NCBI RefSeq assembly: GCF_000620785.1
Contig: NZ_JIAI01000009.1
Span: forward strand, 186,001-250,000
Source: Actinospineispora acaciae DSM 45401
GTDB taxonomy: Bacteria > Actinomycetota > Actinomycetes > Mycobacteriales > Pseudonocardiaceae
Reading direction: 5' to 3'
Length of the DNA: 64,000 nucleotides
Part shown: piece by piece, positions 54,284-62,425 of the stretch
How positions within the stretch are numbered: position 1 is the stretch's first letter
How the letters are laid out: every line of letters begins with the position of its first letter
Translations under genes and position numbers: made by a program
The notes under the pieces: model-generated
Told to the model about the DNA's origin: nothing
Database searches by the model: none
The model's input: only the letters and a program-made list of their open reading frames with translations

Positions 54284-55794
54284 TGGTGCTCGGCCGGACA
54301 CCGGCGCCGAGGATCGAGATCCGGGGCGTGGGCAAGAGCTACAGCGGGGTGTCCGTGCTGCGCGGCATCGAGCTGGACATCGCGCCCGGCGAGATCCACT
54401 GCCTGGTCGGCGAGAACGGGGCCGGCAAGAGCACGCTGTTGAAGATCCTGGCCGGGGTGATCAGGGCGGACCGGGGCGGTGTGAGCTTCGACGGCGAGCG
54501 GACGGCCATGCACCACCCCCGGGACGCGATCCGGCACGGCGTCGGGCTGATCTCGCAGGAGGGCGCGCTGGTGCCGGCGCGCACGGTGCTGGAGAACGTG
54601 TTCCTTGCCCGCTGGTCGCACCGGTTCGGGGTGCCGAGGCGGGGCGAGGACCTGCGGCGGTTCGAGGTGCTGCGCCGCGAGGCCGGGTTCGACGTGGACC
54701 CCGGCGCGCGGGTCGGGGAGCTGTCGATCGGGCGCCAGCAGCAGGTGGAGGTGTTGCGCGCGCTGGCCCGCGACACCAGGGTGCTGGCCATGGACGAGCC
54801 CACCGCGGTGCTGTCCGAACACGAGACGGAGAACCTGCTCGGGCTGATCCGCCGCCTGGCCGCCGCCGGCACCACGGTGATCCTGGTGTCGCACTTCCTG
54901 GACCAGGTGCTCCGCGTCGCCGACCGGGTCACCGTGCTGCGCGACGGCGAGCTGGTGATCACCGACGCGCCGGAGGGGCACACGCCGGCGACGCTGGTCC
55001 GGCACATGGTCGGGCGGGAGCTGGACGTGCCGCGCCCGGAGCCGGCGCCGGTGCCGGCGGACGCGCCGGTGCGGCTGGCCGCGCGCGGGCTGAGCCGGGG
55101 GCCGGTGGACGGGGTGGACCTGTCGGTGCGCGCCGGCGAGATCGTCGGGCTGGCCGGGCTGGTCGGCAGCGGGCGCACCGAGACGCTGCGGCTGTTGTTC
55201 GGCGCGGACCGGCTGGCGGCCGGCGTGGTGGAGGTCGACGGGGTGGCGCATCCGAGGCTCACGCCGCGCCGGGCGATGGCCGCCGGTGTCGCGCTGGTGC
55301 CGGAGTCGCGCAAGGAGCAGGGCCTGGTGATGATCCGCTCGGTGCGGGAGAACGTCGCGCTGGCCACGCTGGCGGCGCGCCGGGTCGGGCCGTTCTTCCG
55401 CGCCGGGGCGGAGCGCGCCGCGGTGGCCGAGGTGTCCGGCGCGGTGGACATCCGGGCCGCCGCGCCGGAGGCCGCCGTCCAGACGCTTTCCGGTGGCAAC
55501 CAGCAGAAGGCCGTGTTCGCGAAGTGGCTGCTGCGCCGGCCGAGGGTGCTCCTGGTCGACGAGCCGACCCGGGGGGTGGACGTGGCCGCCAAGACGCAGA
55601 TCCACCGGTTTCTGGTGCGGATGGCCGCCGAAAGAGCGGCCATCGTGGTGGTCTCCTCGGACATCGAGGAGCTGCTCGCGCTGGCGCACCGGGTGCTGGT
55701 GCTGCACCGGGGGCGGGTGGCCGGGGAGTTCGAGCGGGGCGCGTCCAGCGAGGCCGTGATGGCGGTGGCTTTCGGGCATCAGGAGCCGGCGTGA
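54283..55794 (+). CDS. Rbs-type ABC transporter ATPase, two domains
   Basis: The 503-residue protein has two fused ATPase domains. The first has Walker A VGENGAGKSTLLKILAG, signature LSIGRQQQVEVLRAL and Walker B VLAMDEPTAVLS. The second has a degenerate Walker A (GLVGSGRTETLRLL), signature LSGGNQQKAVFAKWLL and VLLVDEPTRGVDVAAK. This is the RbsA/MglA layout. Overlaps on both sides (TGATG, GTGA) tie it to the receptor and permease. Confidence 0.94.
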   Translation: MVLGRTPAPRIEIRGVGKSYSGVSVLRGIELDIAPGEIHCLVGENGAGKSTLLKILAGVIRADRGGVSFDGERTAMHHPRDAIRHGVGLISQEGALVPARTVLENVFLARWSHRFGVPRRGEDLRRFEVLRREAGFDVDPGARVGELSIGRQQQVEVLRALARDTRVLAMDEPTAVLSEHETENLLGLIRRLAAAGTTVILVSHFLDQVLRVADRVTVLRDGELVITDAPEGHTPATLVRHMVGRELDVPRPEPAPVPADAPVRLAARGLSRGPVDGVDLSVRAGEIVGLAGLVGSGRTETLRLLFGADRLAAGVVEVDGVAHPRLTPRRAMAAGVALVPESRKEQGLVMIRSVRENVALATLAARRVGPFFRAGAERAAVAEVSGAVDIRAAAPEAAVQTLSGGNQQKAVFAKWLLRRPRVLLVDEPTRGVDVAAKTQIHRFLVRMAAERAAIVVVSSDIEELLALAHRVLVLHRGRVAGEFERGASSEAVMAVAFGHQEPA

Positions 55795-56771
55795 AGGCCG
55801 TCGCGCTGGCCCCCTTGACGCGGGGGAACGGCCGGCGGGGTGCCCGGGTGCGCGACTACGGCATCCTGGTCGCGCTGTTGGCCATGGTGCTGGCGCTGTC
55901 GCTGAGCACCAGCACGTTCCTGAGCGTGGCGAACCTGGTGAACCTGCTCGACCAGTGCTCGATCGTCGGGCTGCTGGCGGCCGGGGCCACCGTGTGCATC
56001 CTGTGCGGCGTGTTCGACCTGACCGCGAGCGCGACGCTGGCGCTGTCCGCGATCGTGGGCGTCCAGCTCACGCGGATGGCCGGAATCGGCGTCGGGTTCG
56101 TCTCGGCGGTGCTGGCCGGCGCGCTGTTGGGCCTGGTCACCGGCGTGATCGTGGTGCGCAGCGGGGTGCACTCGTTCATCGCAACCTTGGCCACCAGCAT
56201 CATCTACCGGGGCGTCGCGGTGGTCGCCACGGCGGGCGTGATCGTCTATCCGCTGGCCGGGCAGGCCGACGACTTCGGCATGCTCACCTGGCCCTCGGTG
56301 TTCGGCCTGACCTCGGCGACGGTGCTGTTCGTGGTGGTGGTCGTCGCGCTCGGGCTGCTGGTTTCGGCGACCACGTTCGGCCGGCGGGTCTACGCCGTGG
56401 GCGGCAACATCGAGGCCGCCCGGCTGTCCGGCATCCGGGTCGGCCAGGTGCAGGTCGCGGCCTACGTGCTCAGCGGCATCTGCTCGGCGCTGGCCGGGTT
56501 GATCCTGGCCTCGCGCGCGGGCTCCGCCCAGTCCAGCATGGCCACCGGCATGGAGCTGTCCGCGATCGCGGCCGCCGTCATCGGCGGCACCAGCATCCTG
56601 GGCGGCTCCGGGGCCATCTGGCGCGGCGTGGTCGGCGCGCTGCTGCTGACCCTGATCGGCAACGGCTTCAACCTGCTCGGCTGGGACACCATCTACCAAC
56701 AGGTCGTCCAGGGCTGCCTGATCCTGCTCGCCGTCGCCGTCGACCGCTACCTCCGCACCCGGGCGACATGA
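55791..56771 (+). CDS. Rbs-type ABC transporter permease
   Basis: The 326-residue protein has about nine hydrophobic segments. Family landmarks are FLSVANLVNLLDQCSIVGLLAAGATVCILCGVFDLTASATLALSAIV, GRRVYAVGGNIEAARLSGIRV and AIAAAVIGGTSILGGSGAIWRGVVGALLL. The cysteine-containing LDQCS and ILCGVFDLTAS replace the commoner LxQxS and GxIDLSVGS of sugar permeases, hinting at another ligand. GTG 55791 overlaps the ATPase stop. A strong hairpin follows. Confidence 0.93.
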   Translation: MKAVALAPLTRGNGRRGARVRDYGILVALLAMVLALSLSTSTFLSVANLVNLLDQCSIVGLLAAGATVCILCGVFDLTASATLALSAIVGVQLTRMAGIGVGFVSAVLAGALLGLVTGVIVVRSGVHSFIATLATSIIYRGVAVVATAGVIVYPLAGQADDFGMLTWPSVFGLTSATVLFVVVVVALGLLVSATTFGRRVYAVGGNIEAARLSGIRVGQVQVAAYVLSGICSALAGLILASRAGSAQSSMATGMELSAIAAAVIGGTSILGGSGAIWRGVVGALLLTLIGNGFNLLGWDTIYQQVVQGCLILLAVAVDRYLRTRAT

Positions 56772-56777
56772 CATCGG

Positions 56778-56845
56778 CGGCACACACCGTCCGGGCGCGG
56801 CACACGGGTTGCGACAGGTGTGCGGCGCCGCGACGGTGTGTGCCG
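56778..56845. terminator. Nested 14-bp palindrome after ABC permease
   Basis: CGGCACACACCGTC (56778-56791) pairs perfectly with GACGGTGTGTGCCG (56832-56845). GCACAC (56800-56805) and GTGTGC (56818-56823) form an inner stem. It separates the transporter genes from the enzyme genes, which have their own -10 element. Confidence 0.7.
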
Positions 56846-56862
56846 TCCGCGTGCACGGTGGC

Positions 56863-56868
56863 TAGGGT
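56863..56868 (+). promoter_or_regulatory. -10 element of HyuA-like gene
   Basis: TAGGGT ends 6 nt before ATG 56875, so the enzyme genes start a new transcript after the hairpin. Confidence 0.55.
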
Positions 56869-56874
56869 GATCGG

Positions 56875-58134
56875 ATGCCCGTGCGGACGCACGTCGGGGT
56901 GAGTCTGGGGCCGGAGTCGTCGCGCGCCGTGGTCGTACGGGGCGGCGGGGTGCTGGCCACGCCGGCGGCGTCCGGCGACGATCCGGGGGAGCTGTTCGCG
57001 CGCGCGGCGGCGGCGTGTCCGGGGCCGCCGGCGGGCGTGGTCGTGGACCTGTCCGGGGTGTTGGTGGAGCTGGTGCTGCGGCGGCCGGCCGAGCTGGCGC
57101 GGGTGGCGATGATCAGGGTGGTGCCCAGGGCGGCGTCGGATCCGGCGTTGGGGCGGCACCCGGACGACGTGATCGAGCGGCTGATCGGGCGGCGGTACAC
57201 CGTGCCGGGCGGTCACGACCTGTGCGGGCGCGAGCTGCGCCCGCTGGACCGGGCGGCGCTGCGGCGGGTGGTCGCCGAGATCGAGGGCGGGGCGGCGCGG
57301 TGTGTGGCGGTGGTCGCGGCCGGGTCGCCGGCGCAGCCTCGGCACGAGCGCGAGGTGGCCGACACCGTGCAGTCCGCGATCCCGGACGCGCGGATCTCGG
57401 CGGCCCACGAGTTCGGCGGGCAGGGGCTGGTGCACCGGGAGGCGACGGTGGTGCTGAACGCCGCGCTGGACGCCGCCGCCGAGCGGGTGCTCGACGGGTG
57501 CGAGCGGGCGGCGGCTCGGGCGTTCCCGGGCGTGCCGTTCCACGTGGCCCGGGGCGACGGGGGACGGGCCAGCGCGTCGCGGATGCGGGCGCTGCCGGTG
57601 ACCGGGCTGGGCGCGGCCGACGCGTTGCGGCTGGTCGGCGCGGCCACGCTGGCCGGGGAGGCGGACTGCCGGGTGGTGTTCGCCCGGGACGAACCCCCGG
57701 TGTTCGGTGACGTGCGGGGCGGGCTCGCGGTGGTCCGCCCGCAGGCCCCGCCCGAGCTCGGCACCGTGCTCGTCACCCCGACCGCCGCCCTCACCAGGGC
57801 CGACCCGGCGCGCCTGAGGTCCGGGCAAGCGTCCGGCCTGCCCGTGATCGAGCCGGACACCGATCCCGACGTGCTCGGCTGCGTCGGCGCCACCGCCAGC
57901 CTGCCGACCGCGTGGCTGGACGAGGTGGCGTTCCTCGAGTCGGCCGCCGAGCTGGAGCGGATCAGGCGCGACGCGCTGGCCAGGGCCACCGTGCTGGCCA
58001 CCGCCAACGGCGCCGCGCCCGGCTCGACCTCCGTGGTCGAGGTGGCCACCGTCGCGGTGCCGTACAGCCCGTCCGGCATGGTCCGCATCCGGGTGCGGGT
58101 GGCCGGCTCGCCGGAACCGGGTCGTGCCCCATGA
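56875..58134 (+). CDS. Short hydantoinase A/oxoprolinase-like protein
   Basis: The 419-residue product resembles the hydantoinase/oxoprolinase A group: a start VGVSLGPESSRAVVVRGG, the block IERLIGRRYTVPGGHDLCGRELRPLD, AAHEFGGQGLVHREATVVLNAALDAAAERVL, and an AADALRLVGAATLAGEADCRVVF segment like the nucleotide-binding half. Typical HyuA proteins are near 700 residues, so this is a reduced form. It overlaps the DUF917 gene. A hydantoin-like or cyclic amide substrate is inferred from family and neighbour, not shown. Confidence 0.72.
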   Translation: MPVRTHVGVSLGPESSRAVVVRGGGVLATPAASGDDPGELFARAAAACPGPPAGVVVDLSGVLVELVLRRPAELARVAMIRVVPRAASDPALGRHPDDVIERLIGRRYTVPGGHDLCGRELRPLDRAALRRVVAEIEGGAARCVAVVAAGSPAQPRHEREVADTVQSAIPDARISAAHEFGGQGLVHREATVVLNAALDAAAERVLDGCERAAARAFPGVPFHVARGDGGRASASRMRALPVTGLGAADALRLVGAATLAGEADCRVVFARDEPPVFGDVRGGLAVVRPQAPPELGTVLVTPTAALTRADPARLRSGQASGLPVIEPDTDPDVLGCVGATASLPTAWLDEVAFLESAAELERIRRDALARATVLATANGAAPGSTSVVEVATVAVPYSPSGMVRIRVRVAGSPEPGRAP

Positions 58135-59267
58135 GCACCTCGTACCTGGGTGGCGGGGCGGCGATCGCGGCCGAGGACGTGCCCGCGCTCTACGCCGGGG
58201 CGAACTTCTACACCCCGGCCATCGCGGACCTGGGCTGGACCTCGCTGCTGGCCTGGACGGTCAGCCTGCTGGAGCGCAACGGCCCGGTGCCGCTGGTGCG
58301 TCCCACCGCAATCGCGCCGGACACCCGGTGCGCGGCGGTGTGCGTGATCGGCTCCGGCGCCGCCATGGCCGACCTGCCGCCCACCGGCGACGAGTTCGCC
58401 ATGGCCGTGCGCGAGCTGGCCGCCATGACCGGTGCCTCCGACTTCGATGCGGTGTACCCGCTGGCGGCCGCCACGGTGAGCGCGGTGGTGCCGGTCGCGG
58501 TGGCCAGCCAGCTCGGCGTCCCGCTGCTGGACGCGGACGGCGAGGGCCGCACGTTCGCGCTGATCCACCACACCGCCATGCACCTGGCCGGGGTGGCGGC
58601 CACGCCGCTGGTGGTGCGCGGGGTGACCGGCGAGTCGGTGGGGATCAGGGTGCTCGCCTCGGCGCGGGTGGACACCTTGCTGCGCTCCAACGTCGAGGTG
58701 CTCGGCGGCTGGGCGGCGCTGGCCGGCTACCCGAGCACGGCGGGGGAGCTGTGCCGCGCGGCGCTGCCCGGCACGGTGTCGCGGCTGCTCAACGTGGGCC
58801 GGCTGCTGCGGGAGTCGACGGGCGCGGACGAGCTGGTGGCCAGGCTCGCGGCGGTCACCGGCTGCCGGCGGCTCGGCCGGGGCCGCATCGTCGAGCTGGA
58901 GCACCTGAGCCGTCCCACCGACCTGATGAACCCGGCGCACCCGTCCACCGTGGTGATCGACGAGGTGGGCGGTGGTGGTGGGGGAGGTGGCGGAAAATGT
59001 GACAGCGGTCGGATGTACCGGCTGGAGCTGCGCAGCGAGATCGTCGCGGTGTTCGCCGACGGCGCGCTGGTCGCGGCCGCCCCGGACCTGATCTCGCTGG
59101 TCAACGTCCAGTACGGGGAGGTGGCGACGCTGGACAACCTGGAGCCGGGCGACCTGGTCGACATCCTGGTCATGCCCGCCGACGCGGTCTGGTACTCCGC
59201 CGAGGGGCTGGCCATGGTGGGCCCGGCCTCGCACGGCATCCCGCTGGACCACCCCCGGCGGCGGTGA
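58131..59267 (+). CDS. S-methylthiohydantoin desulfurase/DUF917 family protein
   Basis: The 378-residue product matches DUF917: YLGGGAAIAAEDVPALYAGANFYTP near the start, AAVCVIGSGAAMADLPPTGDEF, AVYPLAAATVSAVVPVAVASQLGVPLLDADGEGR and LVNVQYGEVATLDNLEPGDLVDILVMPA near the end. One member was described as an S-methylthiohydantoin desulfurase. A run of nine glycines (near residue 290, DNA 58971-59003) interrupts the fold, probably as a linker. ATG 58131 overlaps the HyuA-like gene, and its stop overlaps the regulator. Confidence 0.85.
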   Translation: MSTSYLGGGAAIAAEDVPALYAGANFYTPAIADLGWTSLLAWTVSLLERNGPVPLVRPTAIAPDTRCAAVCVIGSGAAMADLPPTGDEFAMAVRELAAMTGASDFDAVYPLAAATVSAVVPVAVASQLGVPLLDADGEGRTFALIHHTAMHLAGVAATPLVVRGVTGESVGIRVLASARVDTLLRSNVEVLGGWAALAGYPSTAGELCRAALPGTVSRLLNVGRLLRESTGADELVARLAAVTGCRRLGRGRIVELEHLSRPTDLMNPAHPSTVVIDEVGGGGGGGGGKCDSGRMYRLELRSEIVAVFADGALVAAAPDLISLVNVQYGEVATLDNLEPGDLVDILVMPADAVWYSAEGLAMVGPASHGIPLDHPRRR

Positions 59268-60769
59268 CCATGCGGCCCCAGGAGTCCACGGCACCGCTGC
59301 ACCTCGGCGAGCTGCTGCGGGTCGCCCCGCTGGCCGACGCCGAGGCCGTGCACCTGCCGGACCCGGACCGGCCGGTGCACGAGGTGGTGCTCGCGCAGAC
59401 GTTCGACAGGCTGCACCGGATCCCGCCGCACGCGCTGGTCGTGCTGCACGACGAGGCGGCGGCGGGCGGCTGGTCGCTGGCCGCCGCGCTGCACGTCGGC
59501 TGGGAGCGCAACGCCGTCGCGGTGGTGGTCCCGCCCGCCGCGGTGTCGTCCTCCAGCGCGGTGCTGGCGCAGCGGCTGGGCGTGGCCGTGCTGGTGGTCG
59601 ACGACGACCCGGTGGACCTGGCGCTCACCCTGGCCGGGCAGCTCAGCGCCCCGGCCGCGACCAGGGCGCTGCGGGTGGCGCGGTGCGCGGAGCGGCTGGC
59701 CGAGCAGTCCAGCGTGCGCGGCGTGCTCGGGCTGCTCAACCGCGAGCTGCGGCCGGTCACGGTGGCGCTGCTGGTCGGCGAGGCGGTCGCGGCCGGGCGG
59801 GCGTCCGCGGTGTCCGACCATCCCGGCGCCGAGCGGATCAGGGTGGAGGTCACCGACCCGTCCGGCCGGCGGTGGGGCGAGCTGGTCGCGTCCGTGCCGG
59901 CGGGCGGCGCGGCGGCGGCCGGCCCGGTGGAGCCGGTGCTGCGGCTGGCCCGCCCGCCGCTGGTGGCGGCGTGGGCGCACGCCCGGGTGCACTCCGCCGC
60001 CCGCGCCGACCAGGAGCGGGCCACGTTCCGGCTGTTTCGCCGTATGTCCAGCTCGGGCGGCGTCCACCTCGAACCGGACGGGGAGGTCGACGCGCCGTCC
60101 TGGACCGACGAGCTGGGCTGGCACGTGGACGGCGCCAACCGGGCGGTCTGGATCTCGCCGGCGCGCCCGGAGGACGTCGAGACCACCCCCGAGCTGACCG
60201 AGCTGGTCCGGGTGGCCTGGCAGCGCCACCTCGGCGACTGGCCGGTGGTGGCCGACGGCGACGGCTGGGTCTCCTGGCACAGCGGCGCCGACGCGGACGA
60301 CCTGGCGTCGACCCGGCAGGCGGTACGGGCGGCCACCGTGGCGGCGCGTCGACACGGCCTGGTGCTCGGGGTCGGCGGCGCGCACCGGGGCATTCCCGGC
60401 CTGATGCGGTCGGTCACCGAGGCGCGCCTGGCCGCGCACGCGGCGCTGGACGCCGGCCCCGGCTCGGTGCAGTGGTTCGACCAGGTCGGCGCCCGCGCCG
60501 CGCTGGCCTGGCTGCCGCGCGCCCAGATCGCGCACGTGGCCGACCTGTGCCTCACCGACCTGATGGCCGCCCGCGACCGCGACGTCCTGGTCCGCACCGT
60601 GCTTGCCGTGCTGGACTGCGGCGGCTCGCTCAGCCAGGCGTCCGCCCGGCTGGGCGTGCACCGCAACACCGTCCTGTCCCGGGTGGCCAGGGCCCGCGAA
60701 CTGGGCCTCACCCTGGACGACCCCACCCAACGCCTGGCCCTACACGTGCTCTGTTACGCGCTCGCCTAA
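59264..60769 (+). CDS. PucR-family transcriptional regulator
   Basis: The 501-residue protein starts with a PucR-type sensor domain (LHLGELLRVAPLADAEAVHLPDPDRPVHEVV) and ends with the PucR helix-turn-helix (VLDCGGSLSQASARLGVHRNTVLSRVARARELGLTLDDPTQRLALHVL). A GGDEF-like middle part (ALAWLPRAQIAHVADLCL) lies between. PucR proteins control purine and related nitrogen-ring catabolism. GTG 59264 overlaps the DUF917 stop; an ATG two codons later is possible. It likely governs this gene group. Confidence 0.88.
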   Translation: MTMRPQESTAPLHLGELLRVAPLADAEAVHLPDPDRPVHEVVLAQTFDRLHRIPPHALVVLHDEAAAGGWSLAAALHVGWERNAVAVVVPPAAVSSSSAVLAQRLGVAVLVVDDDPVDLALTLAGQLSAPAATRALRVARCAERLAEQSSVRGVLGLLNRELRPVTVALLVGEAVAAGRASAVSDHPGAERIRVEVTDPSGRRWGELVASVPAGGAAAAGPVEPVLRLARPPLVAAWAHARVHSAARADQERATFRLFRRMSSSGGVHLEPDGEVDAPSWTDELGWHVDGANRAVWISPARPEDVETTPELTELVRVAWQRHLGDWPVVADGDGWVSWHSGADADDLASTRQAVRAATVAARRHGLVLGVGGAHRGIPGLMRSVTEARLAAHAALDAGPGSVQWFDQVGARAALAWLPRAQIAHVADLCLTDLMAARDRDVLVRTVLAVLDCGGSLSQASARLGVHRNTVLSRVARARELGLTLDDPTQRLALHVLCYALA

Positions 60770-60796
60770 GACCGGCCGCCGCACACATCGCACCCT

Positions 60797-60826
60797 GTGC
60801 GACACCCCAACGAGCTATGCGACACC
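60797..60826. repeat. Intergenic repeat, second copy
   Basis: GTGCGACACC, CCA, and ACGAGCTATGCGACACC match the unit at 19126-19157 with few changes. The CTA at 60815-60817 is the stop codon (TAG) of the minus-strand gene, so the repeat overlaps its end. Confidence 0.65.
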
Positions 60827-61678
60827 AGGCCGGCCGTGCGCGCGCAGGGTGCGGAGGGCGGCCAGGGTGACGACGCCGCGCCACTCCACGGTCTGGCCGG
60901 GGGAGAAGTGCAGGAAGTGGAAGTCCCAGCCGCCGTCGTCCAGTTGCTCGCGCTCCAGGCGGTCCAGGTCGGCCGCGATCGTCTCGTCGGTGAACAACGC
61001 CCGGCTCGGTGTGCCGGGGCGGGGGGACAGGTCGAGCGGCTTGACGTGCTCGTTCTCGATCCCGCCCTCGACGGCGACCGTGCCGTCGTCGCGGATGGCG
61101 GAGCGGAAGCGGTCGACGGCGGCCGCGGCGCGGGCGGGGTCGGGGACGGCGTCGAGGAACTGCAGGGCGAACTCGACGGTGTAGCCGCCGGGGTCCTCGA
61201 TCGCGTCGATCTGGTTCCAGCACCAGGCGGTGGCCTTGTCCAGCCACGGGTGCCGCACGCCGAGCCGCCACAGCCTGGCCGCGAGCGCGTAGGTGAGGAA
61301 GCCGGCCTCGGGTTTGGGCTCCATCCACGGTGCGCGCGGGTGGCCGTGCGCCGAGGGCAGCACCGTCGGCACGCCGCCGTCCGGGTGGGCGATCGCGGCG
61401 ATCCAGTCCGCCACCTCGGTGACCATGGGGTCGTGGGCGGCGTCCAGGTCGGCGAGCACGTCGAGCGCGGACAGCGCCGCCGACGGCTGGCTGCCGGGGC
61501 AGCGCACGTCGGGCTCCAGCGCGTGGCCGAACCCGCCGTCGGTGTTCTGGTACGCCTTGAGCGCGGTCAGGATGGGCTCGACGGGCCCGTCGTCGAGGAG
61601 CCGCGCGAGCTGGTGCCGTTCCAGGACGCGGGCGGTGGATTCGATGAACTGTCGGGCGGCTTTCAGGTCAATGCTCAT
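60815..61678 (-). CDS. Toroid-repeat (prenyltransferase/cyclase-like) protein
   Basis: The 287-residue protein looks like an alpha/alpha-toroid: repeated helix pairs with QNTDGGFGHALEPDVRC, AAIAHPDGGVPTVLP, DPGGYTVEFALQFL and REQLDDGGWDFHFLHFSPG. These DGG/GGF motifs recall squalene cyclase and protein prenyltransferase repeats, but the DxDD cyclase acid motif is not seen. The function is unknown. It follows the araC-type gene on the same strand by 11 bp and may be co-transcribed. Confidence 0.7.
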   Translation of the reverse strand: MSIDLKAARQFIESTARVLERHQLARLLDDGPVEPILTALKAYQNTDGGFGHALEPDVRCPGSQPSAALSALDVLADLDAAHDPMVTEVADWIAAIAHPDGGVPTVLPSAHGHPRAPWMEPKPEAGFLTYALAARLWRLGVRHPWLDKATAWCWNQIDAIEDPGGYTVEFALQFLDAVPDPARAAAAVDRFRSAIRDDGTVAVEGGIENEHVKPLDLSPRPGTPSRALFTDETIAADLDRLEREQLDDGGWDFHFLHFSPGQTVEWRGVVTLAALRTLRAHGRPGVA

Positions 61679-61689
61679 GCATTGAGACG

Positions 61690-62397
61690 CTAGGCAGCCG
61701 TGAGCGTGGCATCTTCCAGGAATCGGACAGGCGTGAGGCCGGTCAGGCGCCTGACCTCGTCGGTCATATGCGCCTGGCTGGCGTAGCCGGCCGAGTACGC
61801 GCGATCAGCCAGCGCGCCCTCGCCGGTAGCGACCAGCCGGCGCAGCCGTGCCACCCGTGCCAGGAGCTTCGGGCCGTAGCCCACGGCCGCGGTGACCCGC
61901 CGGTTGAGGTGGCGCTCGCTGATCCCGAGGTCGTACGCCACCGCCGACACCCGAGCGCCGGCGACCGCCAACCGGCGCACCGCGGCGCCGACGAGCGGGT
62001 CCGGTTCGGCCTTCCGGTGCAGTACGGCCTCGGTCAACAGCCGAAGCCGTGCCGACGGGTCCTCGGCCTCGGGGCGGTCGGTCAGGTCCGCCGCCGCCGG
62101 CCAGAGCAGCGACAGCGGGACCCGCTGATCGCGCACCTCGTCGGCGGGCACGCCCAGGACGGCGCCGGCCATCCCCGGCCGCAGCCGGATCCCGCTGGCC
62201 GGCGCACCGACCGCCTGCCACACCATCGGCCGGGTGTCCGCGCCGACGACGAGGAGCCGGTCACCGAGCCAGACCAGGTCGACGCACCCGTCCGGGACGA
62301 CCCGCTGCACGCCGTCGACGAGGGCATCGCTCTCCCACACGCACGCCACCACCGGCTCCAGCCCGGCCGGCGGCCGGTACTCGCGGTACGCGCCCAC
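61690..62397 (-). CDS. AraC-family regulator
   Basis: The 235-residue protein has an N-terminal sensor part (YREYRPPAGLEPVVACVWESDAL; VPDGCVDLVWLGDRLLVVG; GIRLRPGMAGAVLGVPADEV). The C-terminus is an AraC DNA-binding domain (VSAVAYDLGISERHLNRRVTAAVGYGPKLLARVARLRRLV; YSAGYASQAHMTDEVRRLTGLTPVRFL). GTG 62397 is 6 nt from a TACAGT -10. It is next to a toroid-repeat gene downstream and the hydantoinase B gene upstream. Confidence 0.9.
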   Translation of the reverse strand: MGAYREYRPPAGLEPVVACVWESDALVDGVQRVVPDGCVDLVWLGDRLLVVGADTRPMVWQAVGAPASGIRLRPGMAGAVLGVPADEVRDQRVPLSLLWPAAADLTDRPEAEDPSARLRLLTEAVLHRKAEPDPLVGAAVRRLAVAGARVSAVAYDLGISERHLNRRVTAAVGYGPKLLARVARLRRLVATGEGALADRAYSAGYASQAHMTDEVRRLTGLTPVRFLEDATLTAA

Positions 62398-62403
62398 ACA
62401 GGC

Positions 62404-62409
62404 ACTGTA
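62404..62409 (-). promoter_or_regulatory. -10 element of araC-type gene
   Basis: Read on the minus strand, TACAGT ends 6 nt before GTG 62397. The leaderless spacing again holds. It lies in the 28-bp gap after the hydantoinase B stop. Confidence 0.55.
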
Positions 62410-62425
62410 ACCCCGACCTACGACA

